Part shown: in pieces, positions 33,371 through 42,071 of the stretch
Position numbering within the stretch: the stretch's first letter is position 1
Layout of the letters: each line of letters begins with the position of its first letter
Assembly (NCBI GenBank): GCA_030526195.1
Contig: JAUNDG010000008.1
Coordinates: 52,151 to 116,150 of the forward strand
DNA from: Lachnospiraceae bacterium
GTDB taxonomy: Bacteria > Bacillota > Clostridia > Lachnospirales > Lachnospiraceae
Length of the DNA stretch: 64,000 bases
Reading direction: 5' to 3'
The notes under the pieces: generated by a model
Told to the model about the DNA's origin: nothing
The model's input: the letters and a program-made list of their open reading frames with translations, nothing else
Databases searched by the model: none
Position numbers and translations under genes: made by a program

Positions 33371-34861
33371 TTAATCCTCCTCTGAAAGAGCAATCTTCAG
33401 AATATCCTTCTGTGTCAGATTGCCGTCGTTATCGAGAATAGCCTTCATACGGCCTTCACTCATAACACCGACACGGTCACTCATCTTCAGAACCTCGACA
33501 AGGTCAGATGAGATCATGATGATCGATGCGCCCTTGGCGATCAGATTGAACATGATGTTGTAGATCTCATCACGGGCACCGACGTCGATACCACGGGTCG
33601 GCTCATCGAAAATATAAATGTCAGCGTCGGAATACAGCCACTTGGCAATAACGACCTTCTGCTGATTACCACCGGAAAGACTCTTGGCCGGCACCTGATC
33701 GGAGAATGTCTTGATGCGCAGATCCTTGATATAGGATTTGGCCACTTCTCTCTCTTTTGATCTGTTCAGCATCGGCTTGCAAAGCTTGTCAAGGTTCGGC
33801 AGCGCGATATTATCGGCAACGGAATGGATCAGAGTCAGACCCTCATCCTTACGGTCTTCAGACAGGTAAACGATACCGGACTTGATATTCTCAGCCAGAT
33901 CGGTACCGACTTCCTTGCCCTTGTAGACAACCTTACCGCTGTCTTTCTTATAACGGCCGATAATGGTCTTGGCGGTTTCAGTTCTGCCGGCACCCACAAG
34001 ACCGGCCATACCGAAGATTTCGCCCTTATGCAGTTCAAAGGATACATCCTTGACAAGATTCTTATAATTCAGACCTTCAACGGACAGAACGACTTCGTTC
34101 ATATCCACATACTGGTTTTCAATCTTGTCGAAGCTGACCTTACGGCCAACCATCATTTCTGTCAGTTCATCTTCTGTTGTGTCTTTGATCTGAACGGTAC
34201 CGACGTATTCACCGTCACGCATAACCGTACAGGCATCACCGATCTCAAACAGCTCACTCATACGATGTGAGATGTAGATGATACCAACACCTTTGCTCTT
34301 CAGTTCACGGACAACGCCGAAGAGCATCTCAGTTTCCTTGTCTGTGATGGCCGCTGTCGGCTCGTCGAGAACAAGAAGCTTAACGTTATTAGAGATAGCC
34401 TTGGAGATCTCAACCAGCTGCTTCATAGCAACGGAGATCTGGCTGATCGGTGTGCGCGGGTCAATGTTAAGACCAACTCTTTCCATGAAGCCGCGAGCCT
34501 CTTCGATTTCTCTCTTGTGATCGATCATTAAGCCTTTGCGATACTCTTTGCCCAGGAAAATATTTTCATAGATCGGCATATCCGGCACCAGGTTGAATTC
34601 CTGATAGATAACGCTGACCCCTTCCTTAATGGTATCGCCCGGTGAAAGCGGCGGCAGTTCCTTACCATCAAACATAATGGTACCGCCTTCTCTTGCATAA
34701 GCACCCGATAAGATCTTGATCAGTGTTGACTTACCGGCACCGTTCTCACCCAATAAAACATGGACCTGTCCCTTTTCAACGGTCAACTGAGCGTCTTTCA
34801 GGACATTAACGCCATAGAAACTTTTTGAAATGTCTCTCATTTCCAAAATATTCTCAGCCAT
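33371..34861 (-). CDS. Sugar ABC transporter ATPase, two-domain (RbsA-like)
   Basis: Energises sugar import. The 496-residue protein has tandem ABC domains. The first has Walker A GENGAGKST and Walker B LLVLDEPTAA. The second has a degenerate P-loop (GLVGAGRTE) but a clear signature LSGGNQQKVVIAKWL and Walker B IYIFDEPTRGIDVG. This asymmetry is normal for RbsA/MglA/XylG proteins. AGGAGG precedes the ATG. Confidence 0.93.
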   Translation of the reverse strand: MAENILEMRDISKSFYGVNVLKDAQLTVEKGQVHVLLGENGAGKSTLIKILSGAYAREGGTIMFDGKELPPLSPGDTIKEGVSVIYQEFNLVPDMPIYENIFLGKEYRKGLMIDHKREIEEARGFMERVGLNIDPRTPISQISVAMKQLVEISKAISNNVKLLVLDEPTAAITDKETEMLFGVVRELKSKGVGIIYISHRMSELFEIGDACTVMRDGEYVGTVQIKDTTEDELTEMMVGRKVSFDKIENQYVDMNEVVLSVEGLNYKNLVKDVSFELHKGEIFGMAGLVGAGRTETAKTIIGRYKKDSGKVVYKGKEVGTDLAENIKSGIVYLSEDRKDEGLTLIHSVADNIALPNLDKLCKPMLNRSKEREVAKSYIKDLRIKTFSDQVPAKSLSGGNQQKVVIAKWLYSDADIYIFDEPTRGIDVGARDEIYNIMFNLIAKGASIIMISSDLVEVLKMSDRVGVMSEGRMKAILDNDGNLTQKDILKIALSEED

Positions 34862-34952
34862 GTTTTATTTTCCTCCTTCCTCATTTACTCCACGGTATAT
34901 ACGGTTATTTATAAGTAACCGAGTACCATCCATTTATAATACCAAAAAACGA

Positions 34953-36425
34953 TCAGTGTGACAATTTCCTGAACATGGCTAAAATGTCTTCACCACCGGG
35001 CTCAACACAAATCTCTCTCTTCTTGCCGGATGCGCCGATGATCTCACGCAGGTCGGACAGAGACAGTTCCGGTTTGAAGTATTTAAGCTGGAAGGCCACA
35101 TTGCCCATGGATGTGCTCTCACCTTCACAGGCCACCATCGGCTTGCCCAGATGGCGGGATGACAGATTCAGCAGAATCCGGCTGGCAGAGCCACCGCCCA
35201 CGATGTAGACCTTTTCAAAGGTCTGGCCGGTAATCTTTTCGATATTGTGGATAACCTCAGCATAAGCGCAGGCCAGTGTTTCGTAGAAAGCTCTGAACAG
35301 AACTTCCCAACGCAGTTTGCCTGACACCTGACCGGTCTTTGTCAGATACTTCCAAAGCGCTTCGGACATGCTGATCGGGTTGAAGAAAGCGGCATCGTTG
35401 ATGTCGAAGACCACGGTTTCCGTGCAGTTTTCGGCCATCTCCGTGATCTCATCCCAGGAAACCTTACGGCCCTGTTTGAAATCGTACTCTTTCTTCAGTT
35501 CGTTAACAATGAACATACCGGCATTGTTGCGCAGCAGTGTGATCCGGCCCAGAGCCCCGACTTCGTTGGTCAGGTTCGCTTCCATAATAGCCTCATTGAT
35601 GATGGGCTCTTTCAGCTCAGCACCGATCAGTGACCAGGTACCGCAGCTAATGAAAGCAAAAGGTTCTTCGGCAGCCGGAATAGCAGCCACGGCAGCCCCT
35701 GTATCATGGGACGGCACGCACACAACCGGAATGTCATAGTCTACACCGATTTCTTCCAGGATATCTTTTTTCACATAACCGATCAGCTTACCATGCTCAC
35801 CGATCTTGCCGAAGAAAGATTCCGGAATCCCGAATTTCTCACAGATCTTCGGGTTAATCTTCTGGGTACAGGCATCCATCAGCTGTGTTGTGGACAGTTC
35901 GGAGGGTTCGTTCACCATTTCCCCTGTGAGGAAATAGTTGAAGACATCCGGCACCATCAGCAGACGAGATGCATTTTCGAAAATGACCGGAAAATGTTCT
36001 TTCATACCGGCCATCATATAAACGGAATTGATCTTATCGCACAGAATACCGGTCTCATTGAAGATCTCTTTCTTCTCTTCTTCAGAGAGGTTACCGATCA
36101 TCTTCTCACCGATGGTGTTGCGGTAACTCAGCGGGTTGCTGATCATATGACCGTCCTTGTCGAACAGGGCAAAGTCAACACCCCAGGTGGCGATACCGAC
36201 AGAATCGATATGACCGTATTCGGCAGCAATAGTCTTCAGATCCTGTTTAAAGGTGCTGAAGATTTTAAGGAAATCCCAGTAGTAATAGTCTCCGATCTTC
36301 ACCATGCCATTCGGTGTCTGGCTGATGACCTTATTGACGATTCGGCCGTCGCGGTATTCACCCATGACGGTACGGAATGAGCTATTGCCGCAGTCAAGGG
36401 CAACCATTCTTAATACATTTCCCAT
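34953..36425 (-). CDS. FGGY-family sugar kinase, rhamnulokinase-like
   Basis: A 490-residue carbohydrate kinase close in length and layout to rhamnulokinase (RhaB). It has the phosphate-1 loop region VALDCGNSSFRTV, WGVDFALFDKDG, the substrate segment PLSYRN, CVPSHDTGAAVAAIP near residue 237, and adenosine-binding IVGGGSASRILL near residue 420. The canonical RhaB DxGxxSGR start reads DCGNSSFR here, so the substrate may not be rhamnulose. AAGGAG lies close to the ATG. No isomerase or aldolase gene accompanies it, unlike standard rhamnose or fucose operons. Confidence 0.85.
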   Translation of the reverse strand: MGNVLRMVALDCGNSSFRTVMGEYRDGRIVNKVISQTPNGMVKIGDYYYWDFLKIFSTFKQDLKTIAAEYGHIDSVGIATWGVDFALFDKDGHMISNPLSYRNTIGEKMIGNLSEEEKKEIFNETGILCDKINSVYMMAGMKEHFPVIFENASRLLMVPDVFNYFLTGEMVNEPSELSTTQLMDACTQKINPKICEKFGIPESFFGKIGEHGKLIGYVKKDILEEIGVDYDIPVVCVPSHDTGAAVAAIPAAEEPFAFISCGTWSLIGAELKEPIINEAIMEANLTNEVGALGRITLLRNNAGMFIVNELKKEYDFKQGRKVSWDEITEMAENCTETVVFDINDAAFFNPISMSEALWKYLTKTGQVSGKLRWEVLFRAFYETLACAYAEVIHNIEKITGQTFEKVYIVGGGSASRILLNLSSRHLGKPMVACEGESTSMGNVAFQLKYFKPELSLSDLREIIGASGKKREICVEPGGEDILAMFRKLSH

Positions 36426-36434
36426 AAAGACTCC

Positions 36435-37343
36435 TTACATAACCTTGATCTTGAGATTAAAGGTCTTTTCATAGGCCTTCAGATGATCCAGGTCTTTTAT
36501 TTTGAGGGACGGCATATCCCCCATGGCGTACACGCGGCCCAGACCGTTGTACTTGTCAAGCCCCAGTCTGTGATACGGCAGGAAGACCACTTCCTTCACC
36601 TTATCCAGCCCTTCGGCAAATGACAGAAATGCCTCAATGGCTTCCGGTTCATCGTTGCAGCCCGGAATGTAGGGATAACGCAGTGACAGCTCACCTTTGA
36701 ATTTCTCATTCATAAGCTTGATGTTCTCGATGATGCGTTCATTGCCCCGCCCTGTGTAGAGACGATGCTTCTCCGTGTCAAAATGCTTGAAATCGCAGTA
36801 GATGATATCCACGCAATCAAGGATTTCTTCCAGATGAGAGGTTTCCACCTCACCGCAGGTCTCGATGAGGACCGTGGCCCCCATGTCATGAATCCTGCCA
36901 CAGCATGCCTTGATAAAGGATGAATAAATGAGCGGTTCGCCGCCGCTGAAAGTGATCCCGCCGCCGGATTTCCGATAGTAGGTTTCATCCTTCGCCAGAA
37001 TGGCCATCAGTTCATCAACCGTGTAGTCCTCTCCCTGCAACACGCGGGCATCTACGTAGCAGTTATCCAGACACACACCGCAAGCTGTACATTTTTCAAT
37101 ATCCGAGATCATGCCAAAGCCCTCTTTTAAGCTGATGGCATTTTCCGGACACGCCTTCATGCATCGACCGCAGCCGATGCATTTGACGGATTTAAACAAT
37201 ATTTCTTTTTTGAAAATCTGTGATTCCGGATTGGCGCACCAGCGGCACCGCAGGTGACAGCCCTTTGTGAAGACTGTCGTGCGGAGCCCCGGTCCGTCCT
37301 CCGTTGAACATCTTTCGATGTTGAAAATTCTGGCTTTTTCCAT
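36435..37343 (-). CDS. Glycyl-radical enzyme activating enzyme (radical SAM)
   Basis: Installs the glycyl radical on the enzyme encoded just upstream. The 302-residue protein has the radical SAM CHLRCRWC (Cx3Cx2C) near residue 29, then an inserted two-cluster ferredoxin domain (CIGCGRCMKACP and CTACGVCLDNCY, about 55-100), as in activases of dehydratase-type glycyl-radical enzymes rather than classical PflA. SAM-binding GGITFSGGEPL follows near residue 130. Five bases separate it from the glycyl-radical enzyme gene; the ribosome site (AAGG) is short, so coupling to the upstream gene is likely. Confidence 0.92.
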   Translation of the reverse strand: MEKARIFNIERCSTEDGPGLRTTVFTKGCHLRCRWCANPESQIFKKEILFKSVKCIGCGRCMKACPENAISLKEGFGMISDIEKCTACGVCLDNCYVDARVLQGEDYTVDELMAILAKDETYYRKSGGGITFSGGEPLIYSSFIKACCGRIHDMGATVLIETCGEVETSHLEEILDCVDIIYCDFKHFDTEKHRLYTGRGNERIIENIKLMNEKFKGELSLRYPYIPGCNDEPEAIEAFLSFAEGLDKVKEVVFLPYHRLGLDKYNGLGRVYAMGDMPSLKIKDLDHLKAYEKTFNLKIKVM

Positions 37344-37348
37344 GAACC

Positions 37349-39760
37349 TTAGAACTCAACCTCAGCACGGTTCATAACGTCATCCTGTGCAGCCTTACCC
37401 AAAGATGTGAACAGGGCGCTGTAGCCGGATACACGAACCATCAGATCCGGATAATCTTCCGGTCTTTCCTGAGCTTTCTTAAGTACTTCATTGTCTGTGA
37501 CGTTGAACTGGATCTGTTCACCGTCTTTATCGAAGAAGGCACGCATCATATCGACGACCTTCTTACGGTTTTCTTCTGTGGCGATGGTGGAGGGTGCCAG
37601 TCTCATGTTGAAAATGTTACCCTTCTGGTCCCAGATGGTCGGGATCTTACCAACAGAGTTGCAGGCGGCTGTGGCACCATTTCTTTCACTGCCGTTGCAG
37701 GGTGAAACACCGTTGTTAACCGGTTCGCCGGCGGAACGGCCGTCCGGTGTGGCACCGACGCAGCCACCGAAGGAAATGTTACCGGTAACCGGAGTCTGGC
37801 TGTAAGCCATGCAGCAGGGGATCGGGCCCTTGCCATACTTAGAGCTCTTATAGTCGTTGTTCAGAGCAGAACCAACGAACTCTTCCACTGCGACAACCCA
37901 CTTATCAGCGTAGTCATCGTCATTACCGAACTTCGGCGCCTTGTTCTTCAGGATCATCTGAAGTTCCGGACCTGTCGGTGTTGTGGTCTCATCCTTGAAG
38001 TTGGTGGACAGTGCGTGCAGCAGCTGTTCCATTGTGACGATCTTCTTATCGAAGACCAGATATTCGATACCTGTCAGAGCATCGCCGGCGCTGATGGTAC
38101 CGGCTGTCGGCCCACCGTCGGCTGAATACAGGGAGCCACCCTCAACCAGGTCAAGGCAACGACCGATACAGTCATCAACCAGAGATGAACGGAAGGCATT
38201 TAAGTCGTAACGGACATGAACTTCGTCATTGATATGCTCTGTCAGACAGTTCAGATCCAGGAAATATCTCAGTTCCTTGCAATATTCTTCGAAGATTTCC
38301 TGTGTGGATGTGCAATCGGCGATCTTCTTATCTGTGCGACGGAAGACCTTGCCTGTGGCCGGATCAACGCCGTCGTTCAGAGTGATTTCAAGAACTTTCT
38401 GGATGCTCAGCCACGGACCCTTGGCGGCGAAATCCCATTTACCCGGGATAGAAGCTTCGATACAGCCGTCCGGACACCAATCAACCAGATCTTCTTCGGC
38501 AATGCCCATCTTTCTCAGGATCTTGATGAAGGCCTTGTCATTGTAGAAGGCCGGCATACCGCCCTTATGTTCGATGGTGGCTTCAAGAGCTTCCAGGAGC
38601 ACTTCATCTGTTGTGCCGTCGAAGTACTTAACGGAAACAGACGGTGTGATGAGCTTCAGTTCACGGCAGGCCTGGATGCACAGCATGGAAACATCGTTAG
38701 TGGCATCCTTGCCGTCAACTGTCTGACCACAGATAGCCAGGTTGATGAACATCTGATAGCCCATGAAGAATTCTGTATCCGGCCAGGAACGCAGCTTGTT
38801 CAGCTCGTTGCATTTGATGAAGAAGCATTCAACGATTTCCAGAGCTTCTTCTTTTGTCAGTGTGCCGGCTTCGATTTCTTTCTTGTAAAGCGGGTAGACA
38901 TACTGGTCAAAACGGCCAAGAGAAATGGCATGACCGTTGGATTCCAGATGGACAGCCAGAAGAACTGTGAAGATAGCCTGAACAGCTTCCTGGAATGTTT
39001 CGGCCGGATGCAGCGGCACGCGGCGGTTCACCTTGGCCAGGTTCAGCAGTTCCTGTTTTGTCTTTTCATCATCGCAGGTAGCGGCGACTTCTTCGCACTT
39101 ATCAGCGATGCGGTTAGCAAATTTGATAACCGCCTTGTTGCCCATCATAGCAGCATCAAGGAAATGTTTCTTCTTAATAGAGTCCGGTTCCAGCATGTTC
39201 AGGCTGTCCATCTTAGCCTGGATGCGGGCCATAACATCTTCAAGACCTTTTTCGACGACTGTCTTGTAATCCACGATCTCGTTGCCAAGACCGGCAGCGC
39301 AAACCCATGTTTCATCTGTTACGCCGGCATCCCAGGCATCCAGGATTTCCGGTGTCAGGTTCTTTCTGACATAATCGTAAACGGTGTGGCCGTTCCAGTA
39401 TTCGGCGCATTCACGGATGACTTTCTCATCTTCCGGCTTGATGTAGAACACATCGCCCGGACGATCTTCCCAACGGAAGGGCTTGCCGTCAAGTTCATCA
39501 AGGATCCACTGTGCGGAATATTCCGGATAGATCGGAGAACCCTTGGCCACGCGGGACTGATTACCGGCGATCAGTTCGCCCGGTTTTACCCAGACGGTCA
39601 TCTTTGATAACACTTCATCAAAGGAAATGGCACGACGCATGATGATCGGAAGACCATCGGTCTGTTTCATAGATTCTGTAAAAATGAGACATCTTTCACT
39701 GTCAACGTAGGGCTTGGAAGCGGCTAATTCGTCACGCAGTCTCTGTACACGATCGTTCAT
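37349..39760 (-). CDS. Glycyl-radical enzyme of the eliminase (C-x-E) type, substrate unknown
   Basis: An 803-residue pyruvate-formate-lyase-superfamily enzyme. The glycyl-radical loop is RVSGYSALF (Gly779). The thiyl site is GCIEA (Cys433, Glu435): one Cys with the C-x-E pattern of glycerol/propanediol dehydratase and choline lyase, not the Cys-Cys of pyruvate formate-lyase. The usual Pro after Glu (GCVEP) is Ala here, followed by SIPGKWDFAAKG, so it belongs to no subgroup I can name. Start at 39760 fits AAAGGAG six bases upstream. First gene of a six-gene operon with its activase, an FGGY kinase and a sugar importer. Confidence 0.88.
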   Translation of the reverse strand: MNDRVQRLRDELAASKPYVDSERCLIFTESMKQTDGLPIIMRRAISFDEVLSKMTVWVKPGELIAGNQSRVAKGSPIYPEYSAQWILDELDGKPFRWEDRPGDVFYIKPEDEKVIRECAEYWNGHTVYDYVRKNLTPEILDAWDAGVTDETWVCAAGLGNEIVDYKTVVEKGLEDVMARIQAKMDSLNMLEPDSIKKKHFLDAAMMGNKAVIKFANRIADKCEEVAATCDDEKTKQELLNLAKVNRRVPLHPAETFQEAVQAIFTVLLAVHLESNGHAISLGRFDQYVYPLYKKEIEAGTLTKEEALEIVECFFIKCNELNKLRSWPDTEFFMGYQMFINLAICGQTVDGKDATNDVSMLCIQACRELKLITPSVSVKYFDGTTDEVLLEALEATIEHKGGMPAFYNDKAFIKILRKMGIAEEDLVDWCPDGCIEASIPGKWDFAAKGPWLSIQKVLEITLNDGVDPATGKVFRRTDKKIADCTSTQEIFEEYCKELRYFLDLNCLTEHINDEVHVRYDLNAFRSSLVDDCIGRCLDLVEGGSLYSADGGPTAGTISAGDALTGIEYLVFDKKIVTMEQLLHALSTNFKDETTTPTGPELQMILKNKAPKFGNDDDYADKWVVAVEEFVGSALNNDYKSSKYGKGPIPCCMAYSQTPVTGNISFGGCVGATPDGRSAGEPVNNGVSPCNGSERNGATAACNSVGKIPTIWDQKGNIFNMRLAPSTIATEENRKKVVDMMRAFFDKDGEQIQFNVTDNEVLKKAQERPEDYPDLMVRVSGYSALFTSLGKAAQDDVMNRAEVEF

Positions 39761-40024
39761 CTTTCTCTCCTTTATTTCTACCGTCACATCACCTGTTATT
39801 GTCTGCTGTTTTGCATTTTGTTACTTGTGTAACATGTTACATGTGATGTAAAATAAAAAACAAGTCATCACTGATTACGATATGTGTCTCAAGTGAAACT
39901 TGTTAAAGTTCTATGTTGATTATCAACTAAAAGTAGTATAGAGTCAATTGTAAATATATATTTTGTATAGTCATCCAATTATCAGCCTGTGATTTTTGGG
40001 CAAAATGACTCACAGGAGGTTCTT
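39761..40024. promoter_or_regulatory. Divergent control region of the sugar operon and lacI-type gene
   Basis: Contains the operon promoter on the minus strand: TTGACT (39942-39947), 17-base spacer, GATAAT (39919-39924). Three symmetric sites are visible: GTTGATTATCAAC (39915-39927), which covers the -10 box; CAAGTGAAACTTG (39890-39902); and TGTAACATGTTACA (39828-39841) in the ~150-base leader. The LacI-type regulator encoded divergently is the obvious candidate to bind one of them. Confidence 0.7.
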
Positions 40025-41065
40025 ATGACTGATGCACGCCAGAATTCGTCATCAAAAAAGAAGTCTTCAGCAGCCAAATCCTATGCCAATATCCGGGACA
40101 TTGCCCGTCTGGCCGGAGTTTCCACCGCCACGGTCTCCCGTGTGATCAACCATCCGGAAAAATGCTCCCCGGACACCATTGCCCGGGTCAGAGCCATCAT
40201 TGATGAGAAAGGTTATATCCCTAACGACGCCGTCAGCCAGATCATCAGCGGCTCATCCCGCACTCTGGCGGTCTTCGTCTTCGATATCCATAACCCCTTC
40301 TACACCCAGCTGACCCAGGCGCTCAACCGAATCTGCCTGCGCAATCAGTACACCCTGCTCATCTGTGATACAGCCAACGATCCCGAGGTCGAAGCGGCCT
40401 ATCTGAAATCCTGTCTGGCCAAACGCTGCGAAGGGCTCATCATCACCGAAGGTCTCACCACCGATCTTTACAGTAACCTGCCCATGCCCTCCGTTATCCT
40501 CGACCGTCGTGACGACACACCGGGTGCCCGCACCATTGCATCCGAAAACTATCAGGGCGTTCGTGAGGCGGTGGATTATCTCTATGATCTGGGGCATCGC
40601 CGTATCGGCTTTGTCGGAACTGCCAATGACTTTCAGTCTGTCAAAATGCGCCGTGAAGCTTACCTCGACGGACTTGCCGCTCATGGCATTCCTGTGCGAG
40701 AGGACTATGTCTTCTCACTTAACCTTGGACTCACCCCGCGCCTGGGTCAGGCGGCCATCCGAGCCTTCCATAACCTGCCGGATCCGCCTACCGCTGTCAT
40801 CTGCGCCAACGATATGGTGGCCCTGGGCCTGATGAACGAAGCCTTCCGCCTGAAGATTTCAGTACCGGAAGATCTTTCGGTTATCGGCTTTGATAAGATC
40901 GCGGAGGATCTCACCAGTGTGGTCATCACCACCATCCGCCAGGATATTGACACGCTGGCTCAGGCCATCTTCGATTCCCTGGTCCATCCCACACCGGAAA
41001 ACTGCCACCAGACCATTCCCACCACCTTCGTGGAGGGCCAGACCTGTGGCAAGCCCCGGACCTGA
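40025..41065 (+). CDS. LacI-family transcriptional regulator
   Basis: A 346-residue regulator. The helix-turn-helix is NIRDIARLAGVSTATVSRVI (about 20-39), followed by the hinge helix and a sugar-binding periplasmic-protein-like domain (VFDIHNPFYTQLTQAL; VIGFDKIAEDLTSVV). The N-terminus has an unusual 18-residue Ser/Lys-rich extension before the HTH. Start at 40025 has CAGGAGGT four to five bases ahead; an upstream in-frame ATG at 39989 is less likely. Divergent from the glycyl-radical/sugar operon, which it probably represses until the sugar or a derivative is present. Confidence 0.9.
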   Translation: MTDARQNSSSKKKSSAAKSYANIRDIARLAGVSTATVSRVINHPEKCSPDTIARVRAIIDEKGYIPNDAVSQIISGSSRTLAVFVFDIHNPFYTQLTQALNRICLRNQYTLLICDTANDPEVEAAYLKSCLAKRCEGLIITEGLTTDLYSNLPMPSVILDRRDDTPGARTIASENYQGVREAVDYLYDLGHRRIGFVGTANDFQSVKMRREAYLDGLAAHGIPVREDYVFSLNLGLTPRLGQAAIRAFHNLPDPPTAVICANDMVALGLMNEAFRLKISVPEDLSVIGFDKIAEDLTSVVITTIRQDIDTLAQAIFDSLVHPTPENCHQTIPTTFVEGQTCGKPRT

Positions 41066-41097
41066 CGGCCTGAAGCTGAACTTCAGATCCCCCGCGT

Positions 41098-41160
41098 AAA
41101 GCGGACACTCGCAATACCCGCAGGGCACGATGTCCACTTCGTTACTTGTTCGTGAACCGC
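41098..41160 (+). repeat. Dispersed ~60-base intergenic repeat, copy B
   Basis: Best copy of the family: AAAGCGGACACTCGCAATAC, CCGCAGGGCACGATGTCC, then CTTCGTTACTTGTTCGTG and AACCGC. It lies between the regulator gene and sfsA. Confidence 0.65.
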
Positions 41161-41224
41161 AGCCACCTTATGAAAATGATGTGGCCGGCAACGGTCATTC
41201 ATCGATTATCGCTCTATCACACTT

Positions 41225-41935
41225 ATGAAATATCCTAATTACTGCGAGGGAGTCTTTCTCTCACGCCCCAATCGATTCATCGCCAAAGTCACCATCGACG
41301 GCCGCGAAGAAACTGTCCATGTAAAAAATACCGGCCGCTGCCGGGAACTCCTGCTCCCCGGTGCCCGGGTGGGCCTGGTCTATGCCAAAGCTGACAATCC
41401 GGCCCGCAAAACAGCCTATGACCTCATCAGTGTTTATAAGGAAGGTCTCGGCTGGGTCAATATTGACAGCCAGGCCTCCAACGTGGTCGTGAAAGAATAC
41501 CTGGAAAGCGATACTTCCCTCTTCGGCCAGGCTACTGACGGCGATCTTCTGAAACCCGAATACACCTACGGCGATTCCCGGGTGGACTTTTATCTCACAC
41601 GGAGTGACCGTCGCATCCTCATCGAAGTCAAAGGCTGCACTCTGGAAATTGACGGCATCGGCTATTTCCCCGATGCCCCCACGGAGCGCGGTATCAAGCA
41701 TCTCAACGAACTGGTCGCTGCCATCGATGACGGCTATGAAACATACCTCGCCTTTGTTATCGCCATGCCCGGTATCACAGAGGTAAGACCCAATATGGTC
41801 ACCCATCCCGCCTTCGGAGAAGCTCTCGCAAAAGCCAAAGACCGTGGTGTGAAGGTCCTTTTCCTCAGCTGCGCTGTGTCACCGGATGAACTGGTGATCA
41901 CCGGCTGCTCTGTGGCCCCCGCATCTCCCCTCTGA
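41225..41935 (+). CDS. sfsA: SfsA family protein (sugar fermentation stimulation homolog)
   Basis: A 236-residue protein of the SfsA family, a predicted nuclease-like fold that may bind DNA; its biochemical function is not settled. Conserved segments: HVKNTGRCRELLLPGARV near residue 32, DSRVDFYL near 118, EVKGCTLE (with the acidic/Lys residues of a PD-(D/E)xK-like site) near 135, and FPDAPTERGIKHL. The ribosome site is weak. Followed by a strong terminator; monocistronic. Confidence 0.9.
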   Translation: MKYPNYCEGVFLSRPNRFIAKVTIDGREETVHVKNTGRCRELLLPGARVGLVYAKADNPARKTAYDLISVYKEGLGWVNIDSQASNVVVKEYLESDTSLFGQATDGDLLKPEYTYGDSRVDFYLTRSDRRILIEVKGCTLEIDGIGYFPDAPTERGIKHLNELVAAIDDGYETYLAFVIAMPGITEVRPNMVTHPAFGEALAKAKDRGVKVLFLSCAVSPDELVITGCSVAPASPL

Positions 41936-41939
41936 AATA

Positions 41940-41983
41940 AACACCCGCCTGCGTCTTATTGACTAACAGGCGGGTGTTCTTTA
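41940..41983 (+). terminator. Terminator of sfsA
   Basis: Stem AACACCCGCCTG / CAGGCGGGTGTT with a 15-base loop, then CTTT. Confidence 0.85.
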
Positions 41984-42071
41984 TGCTAACGGACAATCAT
42001 TCATGCTGTCCTTTATGAATGAATAACGCAATCACGGAAAGCCGATACGCACCATACCGAAAGCCACGGTG

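Noticed and set aside
38216-39607. A 463-codon plus-strand open frame inside the glycyl-radical enzyme gene
   Set aside because: Antisense shadow; the minus-strand enzyme is clear. Similar long shadows occur opposite prs (2150-3223) and xdhA.
37349-39760. Pyruvate formate-lyase
   Set aside because: The active site has a single Cys in C-x-E form, and the activase has the extra ferredoxin domain; classical PFL has adjacent Cys residues and a short activase.
39915-39927. FNR/CRP-type site at GTTGATTATCAAC
   Set aside because: The half-sites resemble TTGAT/ATCAA but are one base apart rather than four, so it is not a standard FNR site.
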